A stretch of DNA of 37,312 bases, from contig CAJCIO010000063.1 in NCBI GenBank assembly GCA_903970465.1, forward strand, positions 1-37,312, given 5' to 3'. The first letter of the stretch is position 1, and every line of letters begins with the position of its first letter. The notes under the pieces were generated by a model. It worked only from the letters and a program-made list of their open reading frames with translations. It did not search any database and had not been told where the DNA came from. The stretch is from Gammaproteobacteria bacterium (GTDB taxonomy: Bacteria > Pseudomonadota > Gammaproteobacteria > Pseudomonadales > Pseudomonadaceae). This document shows, piece by piece, positions 18,104-26,676 of this stretch. The translations under genes and the position numbers were made by a program.

Positions 18104-18301
18104 TTATGAAGGATGCTCTGCCAAAGCCGCACGGAGCATCGTGACCACTTTCAGAAGTGCGAAAGCCTGGCGCCCAACCTTGTCTGCGAACTCACCACTT
18201 CCGGCATCGCTAAGGGTTTCCACGGCCTCAAGTAAATTGCTGATTTCGGTATCCAGGGCCCGCACCGACTTGAGTACCTAATGATGAACCGAATGCCCCA
18301 T
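18104..18301 (-). pseudogene. Small gene with an in-frame amber codon at position 8
   Basis: From an ATG at 18301 (GGAAAA about seven bases ahead), the frame reads MGHSVHH, then TAG at 18278-18280, then 57 protein-like codons (VLKSVRALDTEISNLLEA and on, ending AALAEHPS) and TAA. A GTG at 18265 could restart it as a 53-residue protein. The downstream part looks helical and coding in composition. It follows the chemoreceptor gene by 33 bp on the same strand, so they may share a transcript. I recognise no family. Confidence 0.45.
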
Positions 18302-18334
18302 GGTCAATTTTCCATATTGGATCAAACGATAATT

Positions 18335-19960
18335 TCAGGTCTTGAAGCGCGCGACCATCTGATTCAAGTTCACCGCCAACTGCGACAGTTCATTGCTGGC
18401 GACCAGGGTTTGCTGCGTGCCTTCGCTGCTCTGCAGGGCCAGATTGCGGATGCTCACCAGCGCGCGGTCCACTTCGCGGGCCACATGGGCCTGCTCTTCC
18501 GAGGCGGCGGCGATCTGCTGGTTGCGGTCATTGATCAGTTGCACCGAGTCGGCGATGACTTTCAGCGACATCCCGGCTTCGTCGGCGGTGCGCTGCGTGT
18601 TGTGCACCTCGATGGTGCTGCTGCTCATCGAATCCACCACCTGTGACGTGCCCGCCTGGATGCTTGAAATCATCTGTTCGATCTCCAGCGTTGAGGTTTG
18701 CGTACGGTGAGCCAGGGCCCGAACTTCATCGGCCACCACTGCGAAGCCTCGGCCTTGCTCACCCGCCCGGGCCGCTTCGATGGCGGCGTTCAAGGCCAGC
18801 AGGTTGGTCTGCTCAGCGATGGCACGGATCACGCTCAGCACCTTGCTGATGTCCTGCGCTTGGCCGGCGAGGCCTTGCACCTGTTCGGAGGTCATTTCCA
18901 CGCGGTCGGTGAGGCTGCGCATGGCATGCAGGGTTTCGCCGACTTTCTCGTTGCCGGTGGTGGCCGCGCGGGTGGAGTCCTTGGCAGCTTCGGAGGTGGA
19001 GTTGGCGTTGCGCGCGACCTCGTCGACGGCGGCGCTCATCTGGTTGACCGCGGTGGCGGCCTGCTCGATCTCACTGTTCTGCTGCTCCAGGGTGCGGCTG
19101 GCGCTCTCGGTGATGGACGTCATCTCTACCGCAGCGGAACTGAGCTGTGCAGACGCATCGGAGATCTGCCCGATGGTGCTGCGCAGGTTGCCTTGCATGG
19201 TGTTGAGGGCGCGCATCAGCCGCGCCGATTCGTCATTACCCTTGACCTCCAGAACAAGACGCAGGTCGCCGTCGGCGATTTCCTCCGCCATTTTCAGCGA
19301 GGCGCTCATAGGCTGGACGATGCTGCGGGTCAGCAGGGTGGCGAGCACCAGCGTCAGCACCAGCGCGGCGAGTACCACGCCGTCGACGATGGTGATGCTA
19401 TGGGCATACACCTCAGTGGCAGTCACGCCTGCTGCGGCGGCGCCGTCGGTATTGTGCTGGCGCAACTCATTGAGTTTGGCCTGATAAGCCCCGGCACGGT
19501 CGCGTTGTTCAGTGTTGGCGAAGGTTACGGCCTGGTCATGCTGGGTGGCCTCAAGGTCGACGATGCGTTGCAGGCCGTCGAGATAGGTCTTCATCAGCGC
19601 CGCCGCGGCCTCGAATTTGGCCCCTTCTTCGGGGTCCGAAATAAGGTTCTTGCGGTAGAAATCGGTGCGGTCGTTGAGCATGCGCTTGGCGTCCTCAAGG
19701 TGCTGCACGGCGGCCGCCTGCTCCTGGGGATTCGAAGTTGCCAGTAGACGGATGCTCTCCAGGCGCGCGCCGAGCAGCGCGATCTGAATGTCGTCAGCGG
19801 TCTGTACACTGGTCAGCCAGTTCTTTTCGATGTCCTGTTCGGTCCCACGCAGCTTCCCTAGCTGCACGTAGGCGAAGCCGCCGAGGGCAATGACCAGCAG
19901 CGTGATCAAGCCGAAACACAAGGCCGCGCGGGGCGCGATATTCAGGGAACGTAGATTCAC
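18335..19960 (-). CDS. Methyl-accepting chemotaxis protein
   Basis: A 541-residue chemoreceptor starting with GTG and [19 protein letters not shown]1 is near 11-30, a 4HB_MCP-like periplasmic domain (about 32-185) follows, TM2 is near 190-210, HAMP begins at LTRSIVQPM, and the signalling hairpin [20 protein letters not shown] is intact. CGGAG precedes the GTG at a good distance. Like the receptor at 984-2612 it lacks a C-terminal pentapeptide, and the two share most of the cytoplasmic domain while their sensors differ. The ligand is unknown. Confidence 0.93.
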   Translation of the reverse strand: MNLRSLNIAPRAALCFGLITLLVIALGGFAYVQLGKLRGTEQDIEKNWLTSVQTADDIQIALLGARLESIRLLATSNPQEQAAAVQHLEDAKRMLNDRTDFYRKNLISDPEEGAKFEAAAALMKTYLDGLQRIVDLEATQHDQAVTFANTEQRDRAGAYQAKLNELRQHNTDGAAAAGVTATEVYAHSITIVDGVVLAALVLTLVLATLLTRSIVQPMSASLKMAEEIADGDLRLVLEVKGNDESARLMRALNTMQGNLRSTIGQISDASAQLSSAAVEMTSITESASRTLEQQNSEIEQAATAVNQMSAAVDEVARNANSTSEAAKDSTRAATTGNEKVGETLHAMRSLTDRVEMTSEQVQGLAGQAQDISKVLSVIRAIAEQTNLLALNAAIEAARAGEQGRGFAVVADEVRALAHRTQTSTLEIEQMISSIQAGTSQVVDSMSSSTIEVHNTQRTADEAGMSLKVIADSVQLINDRNQQIAAASEEQAHVAREVDRALVSIRNLALQSSEGTQQTLVASNELSQLAVNLNQMVARFKT

Positions 19961-20101
19961 GGTGCAACTCCGAAGGACAAACGCAAAGACTTTCTGCGTC
20001 CTGTACGGAGGCCATCGGCAACAAGACTCATATATTTAGCAAAAGATTCGATCACTACGCTTTGCATCTTTTGGATAGCTACGTCTCACTGGTAACCCTG
20101 C

Positions 20102-20383
20102 CTACCTCGGTGGAGCCGTCTTAGCCAGTCCGCTGCACGCTGACAATGCCATGCCGCGCAGGGTCCCCAGCAGGACGTCGGTCTTGTCGGTGCAGCAATC
20201 CTTTTCCAACTGATGAGTACGCTGCTGTTCGCTACGGCTTCGCGCGTCAAGGGAGGTCCAGGCGTGCGTGACGGAGGCCGCCGCCGCACAACCCTGGACA
20301 TCCGACTTGGCACCGCTGGATATGGAAGACAACAGTTGCTCAAGCGCGGGCCGATCGCGGCGGAAACCGAAAAGATCGAGCAT
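20102..20383 (-). CDS. Hypothetical protein
   Basis: A 93-residue frame (MLDLFGFRRDRPALEQLL) with no recognisable domain. It is polar with an amphipathic N-terminal half and three cysteines in the second half. It has no convincing ribosome binding site; support is limited to the open frame, reasonable composition and placement between two minus-strand genes. It may be a small Pseudomonas-specific protein or a chance frame. Confidence 0.4.
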   Translation of the reverse strand: MLDLFGFRRDRPALEQLLSSISSGAKSDVQGCAAAASVTHAWTSLDARSRSEQQRTHQLEKDCCTDKTDVLLGTLRGMALSACSGLAKTAPPR

Positions 20384-20513
20384 GGAGGACTCACTCGATA
20401 AGGGTCATGAGCCCCATCCAGGGCATGAGGCCGACCATATCGTCAGCCCACTGCCGACGTGCAGCAATTTGATGCATTGCCGACGGAGCGCCCCTGCCCA
20501 AAAGCCATGGGCT

Positions 20514-21200
20514 TTACGGTCTGGGCGGGGCACCCACGGCTTGCAGCGATTGGGCACTGTCTCCCATGCGCAGTGCTTCGATAGCCACGCCATAGCTGTT
20601 GCGCGTGCCTACGCCGCTGGCGGCGAGGTAACTGCCAATGGCTACCGGCTGGTTCAATGCCATGGGCGCAAAACGTACGATGCTGCCATCTTCGAGCACT
20701 ACGCCATTGGTATCACCGGCGGGACCGCTGAGTACGGCCTGAACCTTGCCCTCGACTTGCAAGTTCTGCAATTGCGCCGTGCGCAGGTGCGGAGGCAATG
20801 GCGCAGCCTGGCCTGGCTGTGGCGGGCGCTCGACGATGATGTTTCCGGTTTGCTGGTTGACGATGGCACTGCCCCGCAAGGCCGTTTCACTCTCGCGAAA
20901 TCCCACGGCTTTGACAGGTGTGCCGACGCTGAAATTCTGCGCCAGGGTGGCACTCATGTGCGGTGGAAACTTGATGATCTGGCGGTCGTTGAGCATCAGC
21001 CCATCAATCTCGCCGTAGGGGTTGATCAGCAACTGCCGTACCGCCCCTTCGACCGTGACCTCTTCGGTACTCAAGTTGGCGCCTGGCGCAGCGCCCGGAA
21101 CAGCAACAGGTGGCGGTGGTGCGGGTGGGGTGTCGGCCATGGCCTGGCCGCCTGCCAGCAGAGCGAGAACGAGCAGCGACGTGCGATGATGGTGTTTCAT
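20514..21200 (-). CDS. Exported protein with two related beta-rich repeats (DUF5666-like)
   Basis: A 228-residue protein with a Sec signal peptide (MKHHHRTSLLVLALLAGGQAMA, cleavage near 22), a proline-rich linker (PPAPPPPVAVPG) and two related domains of about 55 residues: VTVEGAVRQLLINPYGEIDG at about 48-102 and LQVEGKVQAVLSGPAGDTNG at about 146-200. Each pairs a VEG start with a nucleotide-binding-like beta fold; I suspect a DUF5666-type OB fold but cannot confirm. It has AGGAG before the ATG, and a sigma-54 promoter and a large palindrome upstream, directly after the NtrC-type regulator gene. It is the likely target of that regulator. Function unknown. Confidence 0.78.
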   Translation of the reverse strand: MKHHHRTSLLVLALLAGGQAMADTPPAPPPPVAVPGAAPGANLSTEEVTVEGAVRQLLINPYGEIDGLMLNDRQIIKFPPHMSATLAQNFSVGTPVKAVGFRESETALRGSAIVNQQTGNIIVERPPQPGQAAPLPPHLRTAQLQNLQVEGKVQAVLSGPAGDTNGVVLEDGSIVRFAPMALNQPVAIGSYLAASGVGTRNSYGVAIEALRMGDSAQSLQAVGAPPRP

Positions 21201-21245
21201 AAGGTATTACTCCTGAGTTTGACGGGTTGTCACACCAAGGGCTTT

Positions 21246-21262
21246 TGCAACCGTCATACCAA
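21246..21262 (-). promoter_or_regulatory. Sigma-54 (-24/-12) promoter of the exported-protein gene
   Basis: On the minus strand the sequence is TTGGTATGACGGTTGCA. Both invariant pairs (GG and GC) and their spacing match YTGGCACGRNNNTTGCW; the two mismatches are in the less conserved part of the -24 element. It lies 46 bp before the ATG at 21200 and about 70 bp after the palindrome at 21315-21351. Confidence 0.7.
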
Positions 21263-21314
21263 CTTTTAATCCCTTGTAAATCAGATAGTTGACCGATCCA
21301 TACAACGCGACTCC

Positions 21315-21351
21315 GTCCGATCCGGTGACACCGCCTGTCACAACATCGGAC
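21315..21351. promoter_or_regulatory. 37-bp nested palindrome, candidate enhancer for the NtrC-type regulator
   Basis: The outer arms GTCCGAT (21315) and ATCGGAC (21345-21351) are perfect inverted repeats, and inside them GTGACA (21325-21330) and TGTCAC (21336-21341) are another perfect pair around a 5-bp centre. It starts five bases past the stop codon of the regulator gene and its centre is about 99 bp upstream of the expected start of transcription from the sigma-54 promoter. That is the usual position of an activator site. A terminator is the alternative, but no T-run follows on the minus strand. Confidence 0.62.
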
Positions 21352-21355
21352 AGGT

Positions 21356-22684
21356 TCAGGCCTGAAGGCCCAATTGCTCCAGCTTTCGATACAGCTGTTG
21401 CCGGGAGATCCCGAGCAGGCGCGCGGCCTCTGCTCGATTTTGCCCAGCCCGTGTCAAGGCGCGGATGATCATTTCCCGCTCCACGCTGGCCACCGCTGAC
21501 TCGAGTGACCCCTCCCAATCCAGCTCCAGCCGCATGGAGCTGTGCCCGTGCGATGTCAAACCCAGCGCCTGCACATCGATCACAGCGCCTTTGCTCAGCA
21601 GCGCCGCACGCTGCATCGCATTGCGCAACTCGCGCACGTTGCCGGGCCAACTGTGGTTCACCAGGCTTTCGGCCGCTTGCGCACTCAAACGGTGGGGCCC
21701 GTGGGGGCCGTTGGCCGAGCGTAAGAAGTGTTCAGCGAGCGGGACGATATCGCCAAGGCGCTCGCGCAGCGGCGGCAATTGAACCGTGATGACCTGAAGG
21801 CGATACCAAAGGTCCTGGCGAAAGTGCCCTTCCTCGATCCAGGCTGCCAGGTCGCGGTGGGTAGCGGCGACGACACGTACATCCACCGCAATGTTCTGCG
21901 AGCTCCCAAGCGGCGAGACCTGACGCTCCTGCAGCACCCGCAGGATCTTGGCCTGGGTTGCGAGGCTCATGTCACCGATCTCATCGAGGAACAGTGTGCC
22001 CCCTTGCGCCTCGCGAAAGCGCCCGAGGCGGTCCGCGTGGGCGCCGGTGAACGCGCCTTTGGCATGGCCGAACAGCTCGCTCTCGAGCAGGTCGGCAGGA
22101 ATGGCCGCGCAATTGACCGCAATGAAGGGCTTCTGCGCCCGCGGGCCATTACGATGCAGGGCGCAGGCGACCATCTCCTTGCCCGTGCCGGTCTCGCCCA
22201 GGATCATCACCGTTGCATCGCTGGCGGCAGCCTGGCCGATCAACTTGAATACCTGGCGCATGGCAGGGCTTTCACCGATCAGCTCATCGGCCGCCGCATC
22301 CGGCGCCGGCTGCACAGCGGCCGATTCCACGGGCGGCAGCGCCCGCACCAGCAACTCCCGCAGTTGCTCGCGCCCGATCGGTTTGGTCAGGTGGTCATAC
22401 GCGCCCAGGCGCATCGCTTCAATGGTGTTCTGGCTACTGGCATAGCCCGTGAGGATGATGCAGGGCATATCGGGGCGCTCGGCCCGCGCCGCCCGCAGGA
22501 AGACCATACCGTCATCGCGGGGCATGCGCAGGTCGACGATAGCCAAGGCCGGTGGCCGCCCACGCATTTTCTCCAATGCCTCGCGGGTGGAAGCGGCCTG
22601 GACCACCGAATAGCCTAGATCCTCGAGGGTTTCCCCCAAGCTGTCACGGAAGGCCGCATCATCATCTACCAGCAAGATGTTCAT
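21356..22684 (-). CDS. NtrC-family response regulator (sigma-54 activator)
   Basis: A 442-residue protein: receiver (DDD 7-9, Asp51 in AIVDLRMP, Lys in LTKPIG), AAA+ domain with Walker A GETGTGKE, GAFTGA loop and LFLDEIGD, and a C-terminal Fis-type HTH (RAEAARLLGISRQQLYRKL). The ATG overlaps the stop of the upstream kinase gene as ATGA, so the pair is coupled. Directly downstream come a palindrome and a -24/-12 promoter, which it probably serves. It belongs with NtrC/DctD/AtoC regulators; no specific member is recognised. Confidence 0.93.
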   Translation of the reverse strand: MNILLVDDDAAFRDSLGETLEDLGYSVVQAASTREALEKMRGRPPALAIVDLRMPRDDGMVFLRAARAERPDMPCIILTGYASSQNTIEAMRLGAYDHLTKPIGREQLRELLVRALPPVESAAVQPAPDAAADELIGESPAMRQVFKLIGQAAASDATVMILGETGTGKEMVACALHRNGPRAQKPFIAVNCAAIPADLLESELFGHAKGAFTGAHADRLGRFREAQGGTLFLDEIGDMSLATQAKILRVLQERQVSPLGSSQNIAVDVRVVAATHRDLAAWIEEGHFRQDLWYRLQVITVQLPPLRERLGDIVPLAEHFLRSANGPHGPHRLSAQAAESLVNHSWPGNVRELRNAMQRAALLSKGAVIDVQALGLTSHGHSSMRLELDWEGSLESAVASVEREMIIRALTRAGQNRAEAARLLGISRQQLYRKLEQLGLQA

Positions 22685-24015
22685 TGCCCCAGCTCCATTT
22701 CAAAGCGTGCACCGCGTTCTGAAGGCACCAGCCTGGCCGTGCCTTTGTGCGCACGGGCAACCTCCTGCACCAGCGCCAGGCCCAAGCCGCTGCCGCCGGA
22801 ACGGTGGGTGACGAATGGGGAAAAGAGGCTGTCCTGCAACTGGGGGGCGACGCCTTCGCCGTCATCCTCCACCCACAACACCAGGCGGCGTGCACCCGGC
22901 CGACTGGCACCGACCCGGACGGTGCCTCCTGCCGGCACATGGGCCAGGGCATTGAGCACCAGGTTATCCAATGCTCGCCGCACCCACTGCGGGTCGAAGG
23001 TCACTGGCGCATCGGTCGCGGTTTCCGGCGGCAGCTCGAGCTGCAATTGCACACCTTGCTGCTCGGCGCGCTCCCGATAAAAACCACCTACCTCCTGCAG
23101 CCAGGTCGGCAGATCGATGGTTTGTGGCTCCAGCGAGGTGAGCTGGGTCAAGGCCAACAAACTGCTGGTCAGGCTTTCAAGCCGCTGTGTTTGCTCAAGC
23201 ACCACTTGCAACGCGCTGTGGGTACGCTGCTCACGCAGCGACACTGGCGCTGCAAGGGCGTTCTCGACCTTGATGCGGATGGTCCCCAAGGGATTGCGAA
23301 TTTCATGTGCCAGCCCTGCCGACAACTGCCCGATCATCGCCAGACGTTCAGTCACCGCCACTTGCTCAATCGCCCGCGTACGTTCCTGCGAACCTTGACG
23401 AAGCGCCAACAGCAACACCGCGCCACCGGTCACGACAAAACCGAGCAGCAGGCTCAGCGCGACGCCCAGAGGGTTGCTGGCCTGGGAGCTGGCGGTGGAG
23501 ACACGCAGCAGTGTCCATGCCACCCGCCCCTCGACATCGCCCCCGACCACGCAGGCACTGAACACCACGGCCTCGCGCTGGCCAGGGCGCACGTCGACCA
23601 CCAGGCTCTTGCTGTCCAGGGCCCGCTGCGCCGTCGCCACGATTCGGGCCAATTCGGCGCTGGGGGCATCGAGCTTGATGCCTGTCCCATCGTAGGTCGG
23701 GAAGGCATAAGCGGTCACACCGCCATTGGCCTGCCAAAAGCCGCCCTCCAGGCCACTCAAGTCCCTCAAGGCCATATCGATCACTGCCTGGGCAGCCGTA
23801 TGGTCCGGCGTGCCCTGAAGTTGCTCGAAACGCTTCAGGCCAGCGGCCAGGGTGCCACAGGCGAATTCCGATTGGGATTTGGCATTGAGCAGCTGCGTAT
23901 CGACGCTGCGCTGGCTCAGTTGCGCAAGGCACCAGGCCAGCGTGGCGGCCACCAATACCAGCGCCAGCGCGGTTGCCCACAGCACGATACGCGATTTTTC
24001 CAGACGCTTGCCCAT
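22681..24015 (-). CDS. Sensor histidine kinase
   Basis: A 444-residue, two-TM histidine kinase. TM1 is near 9-31 (IVLWATALALVLVAAT), a periplasmic sensor of about 150 residues follows, TM2 is near 200-222, then the HisKA box with GLAHEIRNPLGTIRIKVENAL, and the ATPase with N box NLVLNALAHVP, G1 VEDDGEGV and G2 GGSGLGLALVQEV. It is a class I kinase like DctB or NtrB. AGGAG precedes ATG 24015, which was preferred to a start 36 codons upstream because family proteins begin just before TM1. The gene is coupled to its regulator. Signal unknown. Confidence 0.93.
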   Translation of the reverse strand: MGKRLEKSRIVLWATALALVLVAATLAWCLAQLSQRSVDTQLLNAKSQSEFACGTLAAGLKRFEQLQGTPDHTAAQAVIDMALRDLSGLEGGFWQANGGVTAYAFPTYDGTGIKLDAPSAELARIVATAQRALDSKSLVVDVRPGQREAVVFSACVVGGDVEGRVAWTLLRVSTASSQASNPLGVALSLLLGFVVTGGAVLLLALRQGSQERTRAIEQVAVTERLAMIGQLSAGLAHEIRNPLGTIRIKVENALAAPVSLREQRTHSALQVVLEQTQRLESLTSSLLALTQLTSLEPQTIDLPTWLQEVGGFYRERAEQQGVQLQLELPPETATDAPVTFDPQWVRRALDNLVLNALAHVPAGGTVRVGASRPGARRLVLWVEDDGEGVAPQLQDSLFSPFVTHRSGGSGLGLALVQEVARAHKGTARLVPSERGARFEMELGQ

Positions 24016-24462
24016 GCCGACTCCTGACGACTGACGTACACCTGATAAGGGACCTCTTGCTTGCGAACTTGACTCCCCGGCCGTTGATTTGACCGAGCAG
24101 AAAAATAGTTGCCCCCCCTGCAACCTCGCTCAACGCCCGTCGGTCAGGACTGCAATTGTTTGTTGAAGCTGGATGATGCCCACATGATCTGGATGTCAGC
24201 GTCTTGCCGATGGGCGTGGTCCTGGTTGTGAATGCTGCCGGTGTCGGCAAGGATTTCGGCCTGAATCCGTTCCCAACCGTTACGCGCAGGTGTCAAACGA
24301 ACGCCAAGATCCAACTTGGACATCTCGAGCACTGAGCTTGAAGGCGGCGGTCGATTCAACGCACGGAAGGCACCATCTGCGCGACTGCGTCCACGGGGTT
24401 CTTGAGTGATGTTGAGCCGGGGGGTGGGTTGCAGGCGTCCAGGGGTGTCGTCGCTTCGCCAG
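24016..24462. other. Intergenic stretch, possible gene remnant
   Basis: About 450 bp between the kinase gene and the MFS gene. A minus-strand frame at 24144-24323 (59 codons, MSKLDLGVRLTPARNGWERI to the stop) has protein-like composition but only a weak ribosome binding site and no recognised family. A remnant or a small unknown gene is possible. The rest holds the kinase promoter and nothing else I can identify. Confidence 0.35.
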
Positions 24463-25776
24463 CTAGTCCGCGATCCGTTTGACTTGGCCAATGAACAGCA
24501 CCACCGCCAACACCCCCACCATCGCCAGCGCCGAAACATACACCAAGCCGCCGATATACGAGCCCGTCGCCTGAATGATCAAGCCGATCACCAAAGGGGT
24601 AATGGCTCGCCCCGCGTTGGCACATAACTGACAGAGCCCGACCGCGGTGCCGGTGCCGCGGCTTGGCACCATATCAACGACAATGGCGTCCACGCCACCG
24701 GCCATGCCTTGACCGAAAAACGCCAGGCTCAGAACCGCGATGACCGCCAGCGGCTCGGTCAGGTAATTGGCCACGAACAGCGTCGAGCACAGCAGCATGC
24801 CGATCACCACTGGCAGCTTGCGGGCCGTGGTATGGCTGACCTTGCGCCGCGACATGGCATCCGACCAGTTGCCGCCGAAGATCATGCCGATCATGGCGGC
24901 GATGAACGGGACGCTGGCCCACAGGCCGGCGCGAATCAGATCCATGCCCTTCTCGTGCACCAGGTAGTTGGGAAACCAGGTGAAGAAAAAGAACAGCGTT
25001 GAACTGAGGGAAAACTTCGCCACGTACAAGCCCCACAAGGCCTTGTTTTTCGCCAGCGCTATCACGGTCGACCACTGAAATGGGGTGGGTTGCGCGTCGC
25101 TCTGGACCGCGTCGGCGCCCATGATCAGTTCGCGCTCGGCGGCATTGATCTGCGTGCAGTGCTGCGGCTCGCGGTAATACTTGAGCCACACAAGGGCGAA
25201 CAGCAGACCCACCGCACCGCAGATGACAAAGACGATCTTCCAGCCAATCACGGTAATGGTCCACGCCAGCAAGGGCGCGAAAAACGCCAGCCCAAGAAAC
25301 TGCCCACTCACATAGGTACTCACCGCCCTGCCACGTTCCTGACTTGGGAACCATGAGGTCACGACCCGCTGCGCTGACGGAAAGCAAGGCGCTTCGGTGG
25401 CGCCCAGGCCGATACGCAGGAGCATCAACGACACCGCGCTGCTGGCGATACCGAACATCGCCGTACAGATCGACCACAGCATAATCGCCCAGGAAAACAC
25501 CCGCCTGGCCCCGAACCTATCGATCAGGATGCCGGACGGCAATTGCATGGCCATGTAACTCCAGCCGAACGCGGAAAAAATCACGCCCATCCACGCGGGG
25601 TCGATGTGCAGTTCCTGTTGGATCAAGGGGGCCGCCACCGAGACGATGGCGCGATCCAGATAATTGATAGAGATGCCGACGAAGAGCAGCATCAGGATGA
25701 AGTAACGTACACGACTGGGGCGGGCCACCGGTGTCGCGACTGACGCCATTGGTGTCTGGGAGCGGGTTTCAATCAT
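24463..25776 (-). CDS. MFS transporter, anion:cation symporter (ACS) type
   Basis: A 437-residue, 12-helix MFS porter. The N-terminal SINYLDRAIVSVAAP signature and the R-x-x-x-D-R-x-G-type loop after TM2 (GILIDRFGARRV) place it in the ACS group, which imports carboxylates such as glucarate, phthalate and tartrate. It is the last gene of the minus-strand catabolic run that starts with the enoyl-CoA hydratase gene; the substrate is unknown. Confidence 0.9.
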   Translation of the reverse strand: MIETRSQTPMASVATPVARPSRVRYFILMLLFVGISINYLDRAIVSVAAPLIQQELHIDPAWMGVIFSAFGWSYMAMQLPSGILIDRFGARRVFSWAIMLWSICTAMFGIASSAVSLMLLRIGLGATEAPCFPSAQRVVTSWFPSQERGRAVSTYVSGQFLGLAFFAPLLAWTITVIGWKIVFVICGAVGLLFALVWLKYYREPQHCTQINAAERELIMGADAVQSDAQPTPFQWSTVIALAKNKALWGLYVAKFSLSSTLFFFFTWFPNYLVHEKGMDLIRAGLWASVPFIAAMIGMIFGGNWSDAMSRRKVSHTTARKLPVVIGMLLCSTLFVANYLTEPLAVIAVLSLAFFGQGMAGGVDAIVVDMVPSRGTGTAVGLCQLCANAGRAITPLVIGLIIQATGSYIGGLVYVSALAMVGVLAVVLFIGQVKRIAD

Positions 25777-25818
25777 GGTCTGGTTCTCATTGTTATTATC
25801 GACAAATATTCAGCCGGT

Positions 25819-26658
25819 TCAGCTCGTAGCCAACCAGGAGTCATCGTGTTCAACAGCCAGCGCCAGCGCCTCGAAGCCGAAGAAACGGAGGTATTCCGGC
25901 ATCTGTTTTTCGAGCATGGCAAAGCCGTTGGCGGCGGCCAGGCCCCGCTGGCGAGCTTGCGCGACCCAGGCGGTCGCCGGGGTTTTCATGACGATATCGA
26001 AGACCTGACAGCCGTGGTCCATGCTCCGGGGATCGGCCGGCAAGGGGTCGTCATCGCGCAAGCCCAGCGGCGAAGCGTTGATGACCAGGTCATAACCGGC
26101 AGGGTCGTTGCTGCGCGCAACGGCCACATCGGCAGGCCCTGCCCCGGCAAAGCGGCGGGCCAGGGCCAGGGTCTTGTCCACTTGCGGGTCGTACACCGCG
26201 ATGACCCCGGCATGGCGACACAGGCTGGCAATGATTGCCGCGCCCGCCCCGCCCGCACCGATCAGCAGCACGCGTTTGTGCGCGTAGGTAAACCCGGCCT
26301 TGTCCAGCGCTCGGAGCAAGCCGGTGCCATCAAACAACGCGCCGTCTATGCTGCCATCGGCTGTCGAGCGCAAGGCGTTGACGGCCTGGGCCTGCGTGGC
26401 CAACGGCGTCAGCGTCCGGCACAGCAATGCCGCGGCGTTCTTGTGCGGAATCGATAGCGAGATGCCCGCCACCGAAGGGCTGAGCAACAGGCTGTGCAAG
26501 GTGCTCTGCAAGTGCACGGCACGCACCTGCAGCGGTACCATCACTGCGTTGACCTCGAACCGTGCGAAGACCTGGTTGAACAAGGCCGGCGCCTTGACCT
26601 GCGCGATTGGATCGGCGGCAATCACCAGCACCCGCGTACTGCCATCTAGGTTGAACAT
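25819..26658 (-). CDS. Shikimate dehydrogenase-like oxidoreductase with altered substrate site
   Basis: A 279-residue AroE-family protein. Catalytic Lys73 (SIPHK) and Asp110 (FDGTG) and the NAD(P)-binding GAGGAG (134-139) are present. The substrate-clamping SxS...HN element of true AroE is replaced by QVKAP and LFN (about 20-28), so it should not use shikimate in the normal way. P. putida is known to have several such AroE paralogues. It sits between two transporter genes in a catabolic cluster with CoA-ester enzymes. AGGGA precedes the ATG. The true substrate is unknown. Confidence 0.87.
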   Translation of the reverse strand: MFNLDGSTRVLVIAADPIAQVKAPALFNQVFARFEVNAVMVPLQVRAVHLQSTLHSLLLSPSVAGISLSIPHKNAAALLCRTLTPLATQAQAVNALRSTADGSIDGALFDGTGLLRALDKAGFTYAHKRVLLIGAGGAGAAIIASLCRHAGVIAVYDPQVDKTLALARRFAGAGPADVAVARSNDPAGYDLVINASPLGLRDDDPLPADPRSMDHGCQVFDIVMKTPATAWVAQARQRGLAAANGFAMLEKQMPEYLRFFGFEALALAVEHDDSWLATS

Positions 26659-26676
26659 CTGCGTCCCTCGACTCGG

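Noticed and set aside
18698..19747. Long plus-strand frame opposite the second chemoreceptor gene
   Set aside because: Antisense shadow of a well-supported receptor gene, glycine/histidine-rich translation without motifs.
21207..21341. 44-codon minus-strand frame with protein-like composition between the NtrC-type regulator and exported-protein genes
   Set aside because: It has only a GTG start without ribosome binding site, and the stretch is occupied by the palindrome and the sigma-54 promoter.
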